Assembly (NCBI GenBank): GCA_905250075.1
Contig: CAJNOP010000016.1
Span: 248,001-312,000 of the forward strand
Length of the DNA: 64,000 bases
Direction: 5' to 3'
From: Rotaria sp. Silwood1
Lineage: Eukaryota > Rotifera > Eurotatoria > Philodinida > Philodinidae
Part shown: positions 26,167 to 38,278 of the stretch, one piece after another
Layout: every line of letters begins with the position of its first letter
Numbering within the stretch: position 1 is the stretch's first letter
Notes under the pieces: generated by a model
Databases searched by the model: none
Told to the model about the DNA's origin: nothing
Seen by the model: the letters and a program-made list of their open reading frames with translations, nothing else
Made by a program: the position numbers and the translations under genes

Positions 26167-29100
26167 CTAATAACTTTGCATATGCATTATTTCATATTCT
26201 TTATTATTTGAACGTGATGAACCAATTGTACAACAAATACAACATGATAATAATAGACAAATAAATGTTGTTAATGCTGCACCACAAGCTAACCAAAAAC
26301 TTAAACCAAAAAATTCTAAATTTTGTAATGTTGGATTTCTTTCATATATCATTATATTTAATGGAAAATTTCTTTCATAATCTAATAATATTTCTTTTTT
26401 CAATATCCATATATAAACAAATGATAATAAACCAATAGAAATACATAACCATGCTAATAATATCCATAAATTATAGAAATAAAATGGTATACGTTGACAT
26501 TTATGATAACAACAAGTAACAAAGAATAATGATATTATAGAAAGAAAAATAAATATTAATCCACTTGTAATACCATAAAAAACACTTAATTGTAAATAAT
26601 AAATTAAATTAAGATATATAATACGTTGATTTGGATATGGATATAATTTTAATAATGATGAATCAATTTTTGGAGGATAAATATTAAATGGATTAAAATG
26701 TTTTTCTTCACATAAACGATCATTATGATAAAAATTTCGTTGATTATTTGATGTATTGTTATAATCAATACAATTTAATTCATCACGAAAATCAGAACAA
26801 TCAACAATATTATCACAACGATGTTTTAGTAGAAAACCTATAGATAAATTAAAACAAGTTCAATATCAGTAAACATATTTCTAAACTTCATTGAGTTAGA
26901 TTTTGTTTTGATTATCTTAGATAAAATCTCTTTTGCTTCATTTAAATCAAATGTGTTCTACTAAATTGTTGATCTTTATACCTTATTTACTTACATCACA
27001 ATTCATGCAATTTTACAATCTCCGTAATAGTATTTTTGATATACCTCTCGCGCCGCTGATATTGTTGTGGTGGCGGCGCGCCAGTGTCGGTTCGAACATC
27101 TCTGATATATGAGGCTTTTCAGAAATCATTTGATAAATTGATTTTGGCCATTTTAGATTCTCATCCTCTTCCTTGTGATCAAAAGAAAAAAGATATTTTG
27201 GGAACTCTCCAAATGTAAAATCCACATTCTTCCTGTGAATATCAACGGTCTATTTTAGTTGTGCTTAATAAATCAAATGCGCAAAAAAACTGTGTAATTA
27301 AGAATCAGATTACAAACGTTATTCATGTTTATGGCTTGAATATTTTCTGATCATGTGATTTTTGGAAAATATCATAAAGTTTTATTGTATCTATAGGAAC
27401 TTCAATTTTAACTAATTTACTATTAGACAAAAAAAATCTTCTATCATATATAATTGACCTATGGTAAAGAGAAAAAAATTCTTATTTTTAGAAATAATAC
27501 TTATAAGAATAGAATGTCTAAATATAACATCAAAGGTTATTATAATCCATATACAAATGATTTTCCCATCAGTGAACATAGTTTTGTTTTCAAAGAGAAA
27601 AACTTCGTAAGCAAAGTTATATTATAACAACGACAAAGATTTTGTTTGGAGAAAGAAGTTGACTGCACTAGTCGTTACCTTTGTTTCCATTTGCTTTTTT
27701 TTGTGTATACATGCTGGTAATATTTTTATACTTTTTCTACTCTTTATTATGTTCATTTTATTTGATTATAACTATTCTTCGTTAGATACCATACTTAATT
27801 TGTCATTTGCTGATCATTGTTACATGGCTTCGGATTGATACATTCAATTATTTATCTCTTGACCTATTTTTTTCTTTACTTTTCCTCTCATTAATTATAA
27901 TATTCTCTTTGTGATTTATTATTTAATCAATATATTGATGAATATTCATGTATATGCAATTCATTTTATCATCTGCTATCTTTCCACGGTATTCGAGATT
28001 GCATCTCAAGAGAATTTATTTGATTTATACTAATTCTCAGATTTACCGTTTGACAGTATATTAGATAATCAAACTGTATGAGAAACGAGACAATCGGCTT
28101 GTCCGCGTAACGCGACACTTCGCTGATCAAGTTTTGAAAAAATTTGTTTTCGAGTTGGACAGATTTGAGTGAGTTGCTAGATTCAGATTTTTACGCTGAT
28201 TACGAATCTGATATTTATTTTGTATAAAAATTAGGTTTTGTTATCGAAAATCGGGTTTTAAACTTTTCAAAAACCGTATTTTGGACTTTTTAAACAAAAA
28301 AGTTTTGCAATCAATGTCAAGAGACATACCATTAGATGCAGAATTAAATTCTCTACAAAATGGTCTATTTAGTTTTGACTTTCGTAGCTTAGAACAAATT
28401 GGAGACTCCTATATAGTTTCCAATTTCTTGCTCAGTTTATAAGCTCTTAGATCGATGTATCAATCTCATTTTTGTATAGGAGAGTATCCGCATAGAAGAC
28501 AGTAACGCTTATAAAAATCAACTCATTCTGAGAACAGTAAGGGCCTCAAAATCGGTCAACAAAAAACTGTGTAACAGCGTTACAAAAAACGTAACAGCGT
28601 TACGTTTGTTTTTTGCATTTTTGATCTGAACGAAAATGCTTTAGAGAAAATCTTTTTACTGCCTGAAAGCCTATTCAATGCTCTACAAGATTGACTCTCG
28701 AAGCATTACGTTTGAAGAAATGGTTTTGCAAGAAATTAGAGTTTTCTCGATGGTACTGGAAAAAAAGGGTCTTTTTATGTAACAGCGTTACGGCATGATA
28801 AAACCTTTCTAGATGTCTGAGACTTCAGCCAAAAAAGGTCATTCTTATGGGATAAAGAGAGCTTGATAAGCTGCGTCGAATGACGTTTGAACGAACTTCT
28901 TAGCTCTTAAACTTTCCGAGATAATTGAAGAAGAGTGTGTCAAAAACGTAACAGCGTTACGTTTGGACAAGCCGCAATACCCTAGAGTTAATCTTTCTGT
29001 CGTATGTCTTGACTTAATTTCCATGTTTTTTTTTACATAGTTTCTAGTAAAGTTACAAATCGATGTTGAAACAAAAAAAAAAAAATTCTAAACATATCTT

Positions 29101-30021
29101 CACTTACATTTTGAATCACACAGGAAAGCATTTGTATTTTCATTACATTGTTGACAATTTTCTTCATCTGAATTATCTTCACAATCGACAATTCCATCAC
29201 ATCTAAAAAAAAAAAAAAAATAATCAATTAAATTCTATGTTATTTATAAAGATATAAATAATACCGATAGGAATTTTCTCGTCGAGCACATTTTTGTTCA
29301 TGCAAACAATATACACGTTTATTTAAATGACATTTTTCTTCATTACAATTTTTTTCATCTGAATCATCCATACAATTCGATATACTATCTATCAAAAAAA
29401 AATCATCAAAAATAAAATTTTCTATATATATATTTTTATTAACATACCACATGTTTGTTCATCTTTTCGATAACAAGATTTTCCATCAGCACATTCTATA
29501 TAACCTGTTGGACAATCTGATATTGGAAAACTTGTTTCACATGATAATTCATCACTTTTATCTTCACAATCAATAATACGATTACATTGCCGTTGTTGAT
29601 CAATACAACGTGTTAATGGATTTGAAATGACTGTATTTGTTTGACAAGTAAATTGATAATCGAAGCAACTTTCATTAGATAATTTTAATTGATCTTGATC
29701 AGGAATTTCATTTCGGAAATCAAATGAATTTGAAACAAGAATTTTAACATTTCGATATGCAAAACATTCACTCAATATACCACGTGATATTGTTACAGGA
29801 ATTAGCATTGAATAAAGTCGAACATCATTTGTAAGGTTTAATAAATTTTCTTGAGGAATATTCTTAAATTTATAAGAATTTTAAAAAAAAACAACAGTCA
29901 TTAGAAATATTACTTTTTCCAATGGAATCGTCCACCAGCTTGTACTAAATGCGACTCCAAGTAAACCAAGTGCAATTAATGATGGAATAAGAAGTAGAAT
30001 AAAACGTGTCCAATGATTCAT
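26167..30021 (-). CDS. Claudin-like four-pass membrane protein with four LDLa repeats
   Basis: Five coding exons (30021-29914, 29862-29448, 29388-29265, 29202-29108, 26837-26167) give 470 residues. A first membrane helix lies at about 7-28, followed by the STSWW segment. A large first extracellular loop of more than 200 residues contains four LDL-receptor class A repeats, with calcium-site endings EDKSDELSC, DDSDEKNC, EDNSDEENC and SDFRDELNC. After the loop come three more helices (VFYGITSGLIFIFLSIISLF, WILLAWLCISIGLLSFVYIW, FWLACGAALTTFICLLLSCC) and a short cytoplasmic tail. Helix spacing resembles the claudin/PMP22 fold, with the LDLa array inserted in loop 1. I do not recognise a named orthologue; a role in cell contact or ligand binding is inference. 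An upstream in-frame ATG at 30066 is possible; 30021 is preferred because it places the helix at the N-terminus. Intron 4 (26838-29107, 2270 bp) is the only long one. Confidence 0.82.
27049..27080. repeat. GC-rich hairpin in intron 4 of the LDLa-4TM gene
   Basis: CGCGCCGC (27049-27056) and its exact complement GCGGCGCG (27073-27080) enclose a 16-base loop. Pure G/C arms stand out strongly against the local AT-rich sequence. Confidence 0.6.
28095..28974. mobile_element. 880-bp non-coding element with inverted termini, inside an intron
   Basis: The left end CGGCTTGTCC (28095-28104) is the exact reverse complement of the right end GGACAAGCCG (28965-28974). The next bases also match in inverted order with a small offset (CGTAACGC). 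Both outer flanks are CAAT (28091-28094 and 28975-28978), a possible 4-bp target duplication. It has no coding capacity. It lies in the one long intron of a gene whose other introns are about 51-62 bp, as expected of an insertion. Superfamily not assigned. Confidence 0.6.
28571..28960. repeat. Four copies of the palindrome GTAACAGCGTTAC
   Basis: Identical 13-mers at 28571-28583, 28591-28603, 28779-28791 and 28948-28960. Each has 5-bp arms GTAAC/GTTAC around AGC; in the last copy pairing extends to ACGTAAC/GTTACGT. All lie in the right third of the 880-bp element, so they may be subterminal protein-binding repeats of that transposon; this is inference. Confidence 0.8.
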
Positions 30022-33000
30022 AATGGATCTAAAATGGAATACAGAAGTAACTAACTTGATGTTCACATTATCATTGTAGTTCGCTCAATGTTCTTCATCA
30101 TTCGAACTGAACGAACATAAAATAAAAATAAAAATCAGCTACGCAATAGCTACATGATGAAAAGAAAAGGTGATCGGACAGGCGGCATGTAATATAAACA
30201 CAAACACGCCCATCTGATTTATTTAATAAAACGAACTATAAGAATAACTATTTTTGATGTACTTACATGAATAAATCATCAAAAAAAAAAATATGTTTAA
30301 TGCAAACAAAATTCGACTTAACTTCTAGAATCATTCTTCCATCATATAAACTAATTCTTTGATCTTCTTAGTCATTTTTACGACTATTGTCTAACAAAAG
30401 GCAAAACTAGATGCTATTATATACTTGCTTTCAATAGTAATATTTCTCACAAATGATAAAAAAAAGAGATAGAAACCATAGTATGTTGTCTATCTTTTCT
30501 CTCGAGAATCGACTAATATATATGCATGTCAGTCACCCTCATTTTTTTTTTCTCTAGTGCAATCAAATAAAGGATTATTCAGTAATATATCACTGTAGGC
30601 TATAAAGTCTGTTTGATAATAACATTCATTCAACAAATACCTTTCTATGTATTGTTATCTTATTTTTGGGTAAATATAAATATCTTACGTTGATCAATAT
30701 TTATCTTGGTGCACTATGTCAATTCATTAAAAAAAAAATAAAATGTTTCAAAGTTTTTATTCAGTCATGTAGTAGTTGGAAATGTTATTAGAACCACAGC
30801 AACTAACATTTTATCTTTCGTTCTACATCATAGATTATGAATAAATGGATGAAGAAGAAAAGAAATATAGAGATCATTCCATTATAGATCATATTGATGA
30901 CCTCAATTTGAACTTGTAAAGAATGAGATAGAACAGAGAAAAAGATAGATGTGTGATATGTTGCATTTGATTATACAAATATAGGCCAACTTAAATATTA
31001 TGTTAATCATTGTGCACCATATACGACGGACAGACATGAATACAATAAATAGAAAACGAGTTTTGTATGTCATTATCTTTTTGATTACATCAATCTCATA
31101 TCCTAATGATTAATGGTCAAGATAGATCTAGTAGACCATCTCTACTGATCAGAAAAATCTAACGTTTAATAAAGCTATATGTTCTAAAGACTAATGAATT
31201 CATGATAAAAATCTTATTCTGATGAGCAAAATCTTAGCTTAACTATAAAGACTGTTGTTCTTATTATAAAAATACATAAAACTATCGTGATGTAATTATT
31301 TAAAAAGACTTATTCCAATAGAGTGAAATGTTGTCGATGTGTTCATTGAACAATCTGATTTTGTAGGCGATGGTGATGACCAAAACTGTAGATTTGATGC
31401 TAAAATTTTTATTTAGTGATTTTTCTCACATAAATATGATTGTTTTCAAATTGATTACATATTCTGCAATTTCTTTGAACAGACTGTTTAACCATGAGAA
31501 GATGTCTAACGAGGGAATCTCTCCAGGTGTCAAATCACTTTTCAACCAAGATGATGTTCGTTTGATGAGCACTAGTGATTAATCGAAAAATCTAGAATGG
31601 CTTGGTTATCTAAATCTTATTCTTGAGATATCGAAATTTTACTGAATTTTTCAATAAAAAGACTGCGATCACCGTAGGTATCGTGCAAGATAGACTCCTG
31701 AGTTTCGACTTCCAACTTTGCATGAACAAGGTTCGCAATAAGATTAATTCATTGGGAAAGTTGTAGCATTGTTAGTATATCCTATTTAGAGATATGAAAT
31801 ATTCGAAACTCTTCATGAGAGAATTCTTACGCTATCAGAAGGATGATGGAAAATGTTTTTCTTTGTTACTATTTCAAAAATGATTCTATCATTTTTCTTG
31901 TGAGGACTTGTAGTAAACTTTTCGAAGCAATAAACATTGACGAAAATATGATTTCGTTATGAAGTTTTTTACTTTTTCAAAAGGTATGTTCTTACATTTT
32001 TTGAGAGCTCTAACCTATGGTACAAAAGTATTATTATAAAATAGGGTGCTCATTTTTTGACGACTAAAAGGCAGCTGGTCGAAACTAGAATATTTCGCTC
32101 TATCTGAATATATTTTCAAAATTTCCTGCTGACATCAAGTTGAACAACTTTTAGTAGACTTTATGAAAAAGTTTTAAATTATGTCTGTATAAAGCAGAAT
32201 GAGGGTATTGACGCAGTCCTTAGTTTATGGCTCAACTCAATATTTTTGTAGAGGCTAGATTCTGCACAAAATGGGATATTACAATAAACAAAATCTATGG
32301 ATTTTCACTAATAAGGTAGTTTATATGGAAACCGGCATTGGTTAAAAAGTTGGTGTTTAAAAAAAAGCTTTTAAAAATATTAAAATTTTAAAATTTATCA
32401 TGGGAAATTCAATAGCATGTTTGATTGAACAAACTTTTTTCTAAAAAAAAACAGTCATTAAGAACTGTTTTGCGTTTTGAATTTGATCGGTTTCAGTCGA
32501 AATAGAAACTGACCAGAATAGTATTCTGTACAATTACTCTATTTTGAAACTTTTGAAATAATCTGATTATAATTGTCCAATTTTACTACATGAGGAAATT
32601 CTTTCAAATAACAAACTTCGTTCAAGATCATATCTTGCTGATTATTAGAGTCTATTTTCTAGATAAAAATTCTAAGAGGATGTGTGTCATTGGCACTTTC
32701 TTCTTCATCTTATGATTAATTTATTGAAATTGTCAGTCTATTATAGAATATTACGAGATACACTAAACCAAAGAGTTTTGTCTTAAATTTTAGCTGAAGA
32801 TAGATATCATGATCCTTATGATATTCTGTAATTTGCAACAAAAATAGATAGCTTCTTCTTCAGATATAGTATACTAAAAGAAAATAGATTTTCTCGAATC
32901 GTTTATGAGAACGGCGCTTTTTTGCAATTCTTTTATCTAAACACAGAAGCATTCGTTTCTGATAAAGGTCACAGAATATGATAAAGACTATGAGATCTAT

Positions 33001-34862
33001 TTTTTACTAAAATTTCAGACTGAAATTCTTTGACTCAGTTTTCACAGCAATATCCTAGAATAGGCTGAACATTTAGTAGAATGATCACAACTCAAGAAGA
33101 AAATATAAATGACATATGCCATCTTGGAATTTTTATAATGTACAATGGACCCTAAAGATCGCTAAAACATAACAATTTGAAAAGTTTTCTCGCTCGCAGG
33201 AACTTTTAAATACATTCGAAAAGATCGAAAAAGTTTGATTCTAACTAACCGCATCTGGCTCTTACCAATAGTCTTTAAGTAGCCGAAAAGAATGAATGTT
33301 TTGTGCTGATACTTCGACGCTATAGACTAGTTGAGTCAACTAGAAATGTCTTCCAAATGATAAATCACTTTTGAGTGGAGACTATCTGCATTATCTATAC
33401 CCAAATGAACTATGATTAGCCTGACAATAATTCGTGTTCAAAGCTTTTTGGTACAGAGATACTGCACTTTTACAGTATTTTTAAACAAATGCCATAGTCG
33501 CTCTAGGACTCCAAAAATACTGATTTTAGAATTCCAACTTGAAGTTTTTATGTGAAGACAGACTTGAATGAAAGTAAATTCAGGTCTTTTGGTTCTCTAC
33601 TATCCTGAGAGAAGAACATAATATCTACTGGTTTATATGAGCGATCTAAATGACACACTATAGCCATCGTTGTATCTTAAGATAGGAACAGTAACAAGAT
33701 CTGAAACATTCACAAAAACTATTCTGGTTAAAGTCTGTCTCTATGAAAATCTTCAAGTCGAAATTCGAAAATCAGTTTCTCAGTTTGGTTGTAAGAGTTC
33801 AGTATCTTCACAGCAATAAACTAAGGACGTGAACTGTTTTCAACGTATTCATAACTCATTTTGGTCTAGAGAATGCATCTAGTCTCGACTCAAAAGCGAT
33901 TTATCATTCAGAGAATCTCCCTCTTAAGATTTTTAACAATTTGTTGAATGTAATTTCTGAAAATTTAAACTTTATCTGATTTCATTCTTTTGAGATATTA
34001 ATAAAACCAAATGAGAAAATGTGATTATCATTGTCACGTCTAACGAATATTTTAATAATGAGATAAATCACAATAAAAATATCTCTATGAAAACTTTAAA
34101 CAGCAAAAATCATTTTCTTTGTTTTACTTCAATCATCCATAGAAAACATTCTTCTCTCATAATAGATCTTCAAATAATTTTATTGGTGTTTCTTTTCTTT
34201 TCTTAGATGGCACAAATTAGGTTCTTGTTTTTTTTTTCTCTCATTTTGTGTCAAACACTCTTCTCTCATATCGGACATAAAAAAAAAACCAAACAACATA
34301 CATATACAATAAAGTAGAAAGAAATCAAACCGTACAAAGAAAGAGAATATATAGAAATGTCTTTTTTTGTCTCATAGATAATACAATTAAAATCATGAAA
34401 CCGCTACGTACGTAAGTTTTCTTAATTTTTTCAATACATGAAACCAAAAAAAAACAAAACGGTAAACAATGATATTCGCCGAAAGACTAACCATAATACA
34501 AGATAGAATAGGTTTGTTTTTGTTGTCGGCAAAGATGAGATTGTAAAAGAAAACCAAAAATTACAACACAAATCATCTCTCAAATCTAAGCAATTGTCGA
34601 AATATATCAGCCATAAAACAAGCATCAAAATGAAAAACAAAAAAAAAAAAAAAAGAAGCATAAACACAATACAACAGAGAACAATGAAATAAAAATCGGT
34701 AGAGAAGAAAAAAAAAGAAATTCTTGTTGTTGTTGTTTGTTTTTTTTCCGTCATGCAAGATGCAATATTATGCACCGGAATAAAGAGAGAGAATACATAC
34801 ACACAAAAACAAAAGAACTGTACAACATCGACTATATTTTGTTTTGTTTTTTTTATTTTCAA
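30022..34862. other. Large gene-poor intergenic region
   Basis: It holds the upstream region of the LDLa-4TM gene and the 3' flank of the first DDX6 gene. No exon chain with family similarity is visible on either strand. A 143-codon frame at 34431-34862 (-) is phenylalanine-rich low complexity made of poly-A/T and lies directly behind the DDX6 stop; it is 3' untranslated sequence. The 70-codon frame at 31370-31582 (+) has no match. Confidence 0.55.
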
Positions 34863-37800
34863 TTATGATTTGTTAGTTGTAGCTGATGCACTAGCTGCAT
34901 TATTTTCTTGTTGTTTTTCACCAATATTTTCTCCACCCATTTGATATTCAGCAACATAAAGTGCTGGATCAATTTGTTTTGGTATTGGTTGAATTTCTGT
35001 ACCTAATTCTTGTTCAATTTTATGTAATGAAAAACGATCTTCATATGTAATGAGACTAATTGCAATACCATAATGACCATAACGACCCGAACGACCAATA
35101 CGATGTCTATTTGAAGAAGAAAAAAAAACAAATAGAGAATTTCTTTTTTCGACTATTATTATTATTTGTCATTTTTACTTACAAATATGTTTCACTTAAT
35201 TTTGGAAAATCAAAATTAATCACAACATTAACAGCTTGAATATCGATACCACGTGTAAATAAATCCGAACAAACAAGATTACGACAAAGACCAGTACGAA
35301 AATCATGAAATACACGATTACGATGATCTTGTCGCATTTTTGAATGTATATAATAACATGAATAACCAAGATCAGTTATTTTTTTAGCTAAAAGTTCAAC
35401 ACGTTGTGTTGAATTACAGAATATAATAGATTGATTGATTTGTAGCTAGGAAAGATATATTTATTAGAATAAGAGACAATTTTGTTTTTAAAATTTTTAC
35501 TTTCGAAAATAATGTATTTAAACAATGGACCTTTTGACGTTCTTGTACAAATGCATAATACTGAGTAATACCTAAAAAGAAAACAAATAGATTTTTCTAA
35601 TTATTATTCATACTGAAAGTTCGCGATTGGAGAGAATAAAGGAACTTCTTTCTTCCACATTTTACAGCTTCATAGTAGCTTTAGACAAAAATTTGAAAAA
35701 AACAAACAAGCAGACAATATCGTTGCGAAGTGAATGAAAATGGAGATGGGATAACCTGATGGAAGGTCGTCTGTTATAAGAGAGATTGAACCATGATGAG
35801 TTTCGTTCTTTCCATCCCGATCATCACTTCTAACATTTCGTGAATGAAAGCACTTTCTGCGAACTTTTCGATTCTCTCCTATCTCCAAAAAAAAAAAATC
35901 AACGATTTTATTCATATAAGATTTTCTGAAAATTTCATAATGAGAATTTTACTAGAATTCTCAAAATCAAATCGATGCATGATTTGCGAAGTTTTTATTG
36001 ACGTCAAGGACAAATAAGTGTATAAGTGAGAAAGAATGTTGATGAAGAGTGTACTAGTAGTTTGATTATTTGAGAATATAAAAACTGAGACAATGTTATG
36101 GTTTATGATTTGGTGGCATATTATAGACCTATTCGAGGAGCCTTGTTCAGTTATCGTTCGCTTTTGAGATTATTGTTAGATAGGTCTTATTGATAATAGA
36201 AAAAGCATGAATGAATTTCTGTCAATGGCTTTTTTCTTCTTAAGTTACGATTATTTTAGTGAATTTTTCAAGAAAATCATGTAAGTGCTCTGCAGTTTAC
36301 CTTTAAAATGTGCATAAATAAACTTCTCAACGGAATCAATTCATTATGAAAATATTCGACTTTCTAATATTTTTTCTTTTCGAATACTAATATTGAAAAT
36401 TTTGATACGGTGTTTATGAATCCGAATAGAAAGTCTCATACTTTCACAATAATCTTTATTTCCTTATGAAATTTATGGAAAGTTTCAACTCGAAAGTCGA
36501 TTATGAAAGTAATTAGAAAAGGATCGTAGTATTTTGTTCAAAAACCCATTAAAATGGCCATAACTCAAAAAAAAAAAGATCCATAAATTCTTTTATGCTT
36601 TGCTTTTCCTTAATATAAGCTGTTTAATGATGTAAAAAATCATCTAAAAAAGCTTTTTTTATAACTAAGCAAAGTTCTTTCACAAGCATCGCTAAGTGTT
36701 TATATCGTTTTTCTTAATTAAACTTGATGTCGAATATGTATATGTAAGCATAACCGTAAAAGTCAATGACTGTTTAATAAACGTCTAGTCTTGATTAGTA
36801 AGGTTTTAGTTCCATTTTCTTTTCTTACAGAAAAGACATAATATGGTTCCTGACAAAATGACAACCAATTCATTAAGACTAAACCAAATATTTGAAACAA
36901 CATTGCTCTTATAGTCGATAGAATCAATAGCTAAAATATTTTTTCTATGCATATATACCTTTAAGTGTTAATTCTTCCATAAGATTTATTTCATATGGAT
37001 TACGCATATGTTTTTTAATAAAATCATCAACAGTTAATGGAAATGTTGCTGAATATAACATAATTTGTCTGTCTTGTGGTAAATGATAAATAACATCATC
37101 TAATAAATGATTAAAATCTTGTGAAAGTAATTTATCAGCTTCATCCAATACAATTACACGACATGAATCAAGTTTAGCTAAATCTTTTTGAACTAAATCT
37201 AATAAACGACCAGGTGTTGCTATAATAATATGAACAACTTCTTGTAAACGAGCAATATCTTCACGTACAGATGCACCACCTGTTGTAACCATAACACGTA
37301 AGTGTATATGTTTAGATAATTCCATACAAATAGCACTTGTTTGTAATGCTAATTCACGTGTTGGAACTAAGATTATTGCTTGAATAGCATTTTTATTTGG
37401 ATCAATTCGTTCAACAATCGGTATAGTATAGGCACCAGTTTTACCTGTACCATTTTTAGCACGAGCAAGAACATCACGACCTGTTAGCGCTATTGGAATT
37501 GAATGTTCTTGAATAGGAGATGGTTTTTCCCAGCCTTTTTCATAAATTCCTACAACAAAGAAAAGTTTTTTTTTTTTCTTGTTAAAGTAATAAGAAATGA
37601 TTTTTTGTATTTTTACCCATAAGTAATTCTCGTTTAAGACAATAATCTTCAAAATCATGACCACTTGTATTTGTAACATCAGATGTTCTAGCACGACGAT
37701 CTTTTTCTGGAATGTTTAATTTTGATTTCCAATCGGGATCATCTTTATTAATTGTTGTTATTGAATTTGTTGTAGATGTATTACCATTATTTATCTTATT

Positions 37801-37878
37801 TTTATCACTACCATCTGTATTTGTTGAAGAAAATGGTAATGATGACGAAGTTTTACCTCCTGTCGATGAACCAATCAT
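34863..37878 (-). CDS. DDX6: DDX6/Me31B-type DEAD-box RNA helicase, copy A
   Basis: Five coding exons (37878-37617, 37549-36959, 35571-35501, 35445-35183, 35106-34863) give 476 residues. DDX6 (yeast Dhh1, fly Me31B) is an RNA-dependent ATPase of P-bodies that drives translational repression and decapping. Motifs in order: Q motif GWEKPSPIQ (93-101), motif I AKNGTGKT (118-125), PTRELALQ (150-157), TPGR (199-202), DEAD (223-226), SAT in YSATFP (about 254), IIFCNS, TRGID and HRIGRSGR. The linker [20 protein letters not shown] is diagnostic of the family. The N-terminus is a Ser/Thr/Asn-rich tail unlike copy B. Intron 2 (35572-36958, 1387 bp) interrupts codon G of [12 protein letters not shown] and is absent from copy B. 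The gene lies 400 bp downstream of copy B in the same orientation. Confidence 0.95.
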
Positions 37879-38278
37879 TATTGAATAATAAACACAAAAG
37901 AGAAACAAATGAAACAAAATATTATATGTACAAAGTTAAATGAATGTTTATATCAAAATTCTTTTTCTTTTATTTCTTTCTTTTGTGAATGAATTGTCAA
38001 TTCAATCGCAGATATGTTGATATCTAAAGTAGAATATAAACGTTTTCTTATTTTAATGTTTATCGTATCTTGGTTTTATCCATAATATAAAAAAAAAAAC
38101 GTTTTAATGCAAGAACAAGAATAACAATCGATCACAAAAAAAAAATACGTAGAATAAAATTTTGCACACACACACACATATATATCATATCTGATCTTAG
38201 AAATCATGAACGTTTGCTTTTGACTAGTAAAACACACACACACAGCCAAAAAAAAGATCTGACTGTTCATTGATCTAA
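37879..38278. other. Spacer between the two DDX6 genes
   Basis: These 400 bp must hold the 3' flank of copy B and the promoter of copy A. It contains (CA)n-like runs near 38164-38174 and 38232-38243 and several poly-A/T tracts. No coding exon is seen. Confidence 0.6.

Noticed and set aside
34431..34862. 143-codon frame directly behind DDX6 copy A
   Set aside because: Made of poly-A/T and low complexity (F/L/K-rich), begins right after the helicase stop; it is 3' untranslated sequence.
35670..35915. 81-codon minus-strand frame within DDX6 copy A intron 2
   Set aside because: Lies fully in the intron and shows no domain; the flanking helicase exons join without it.
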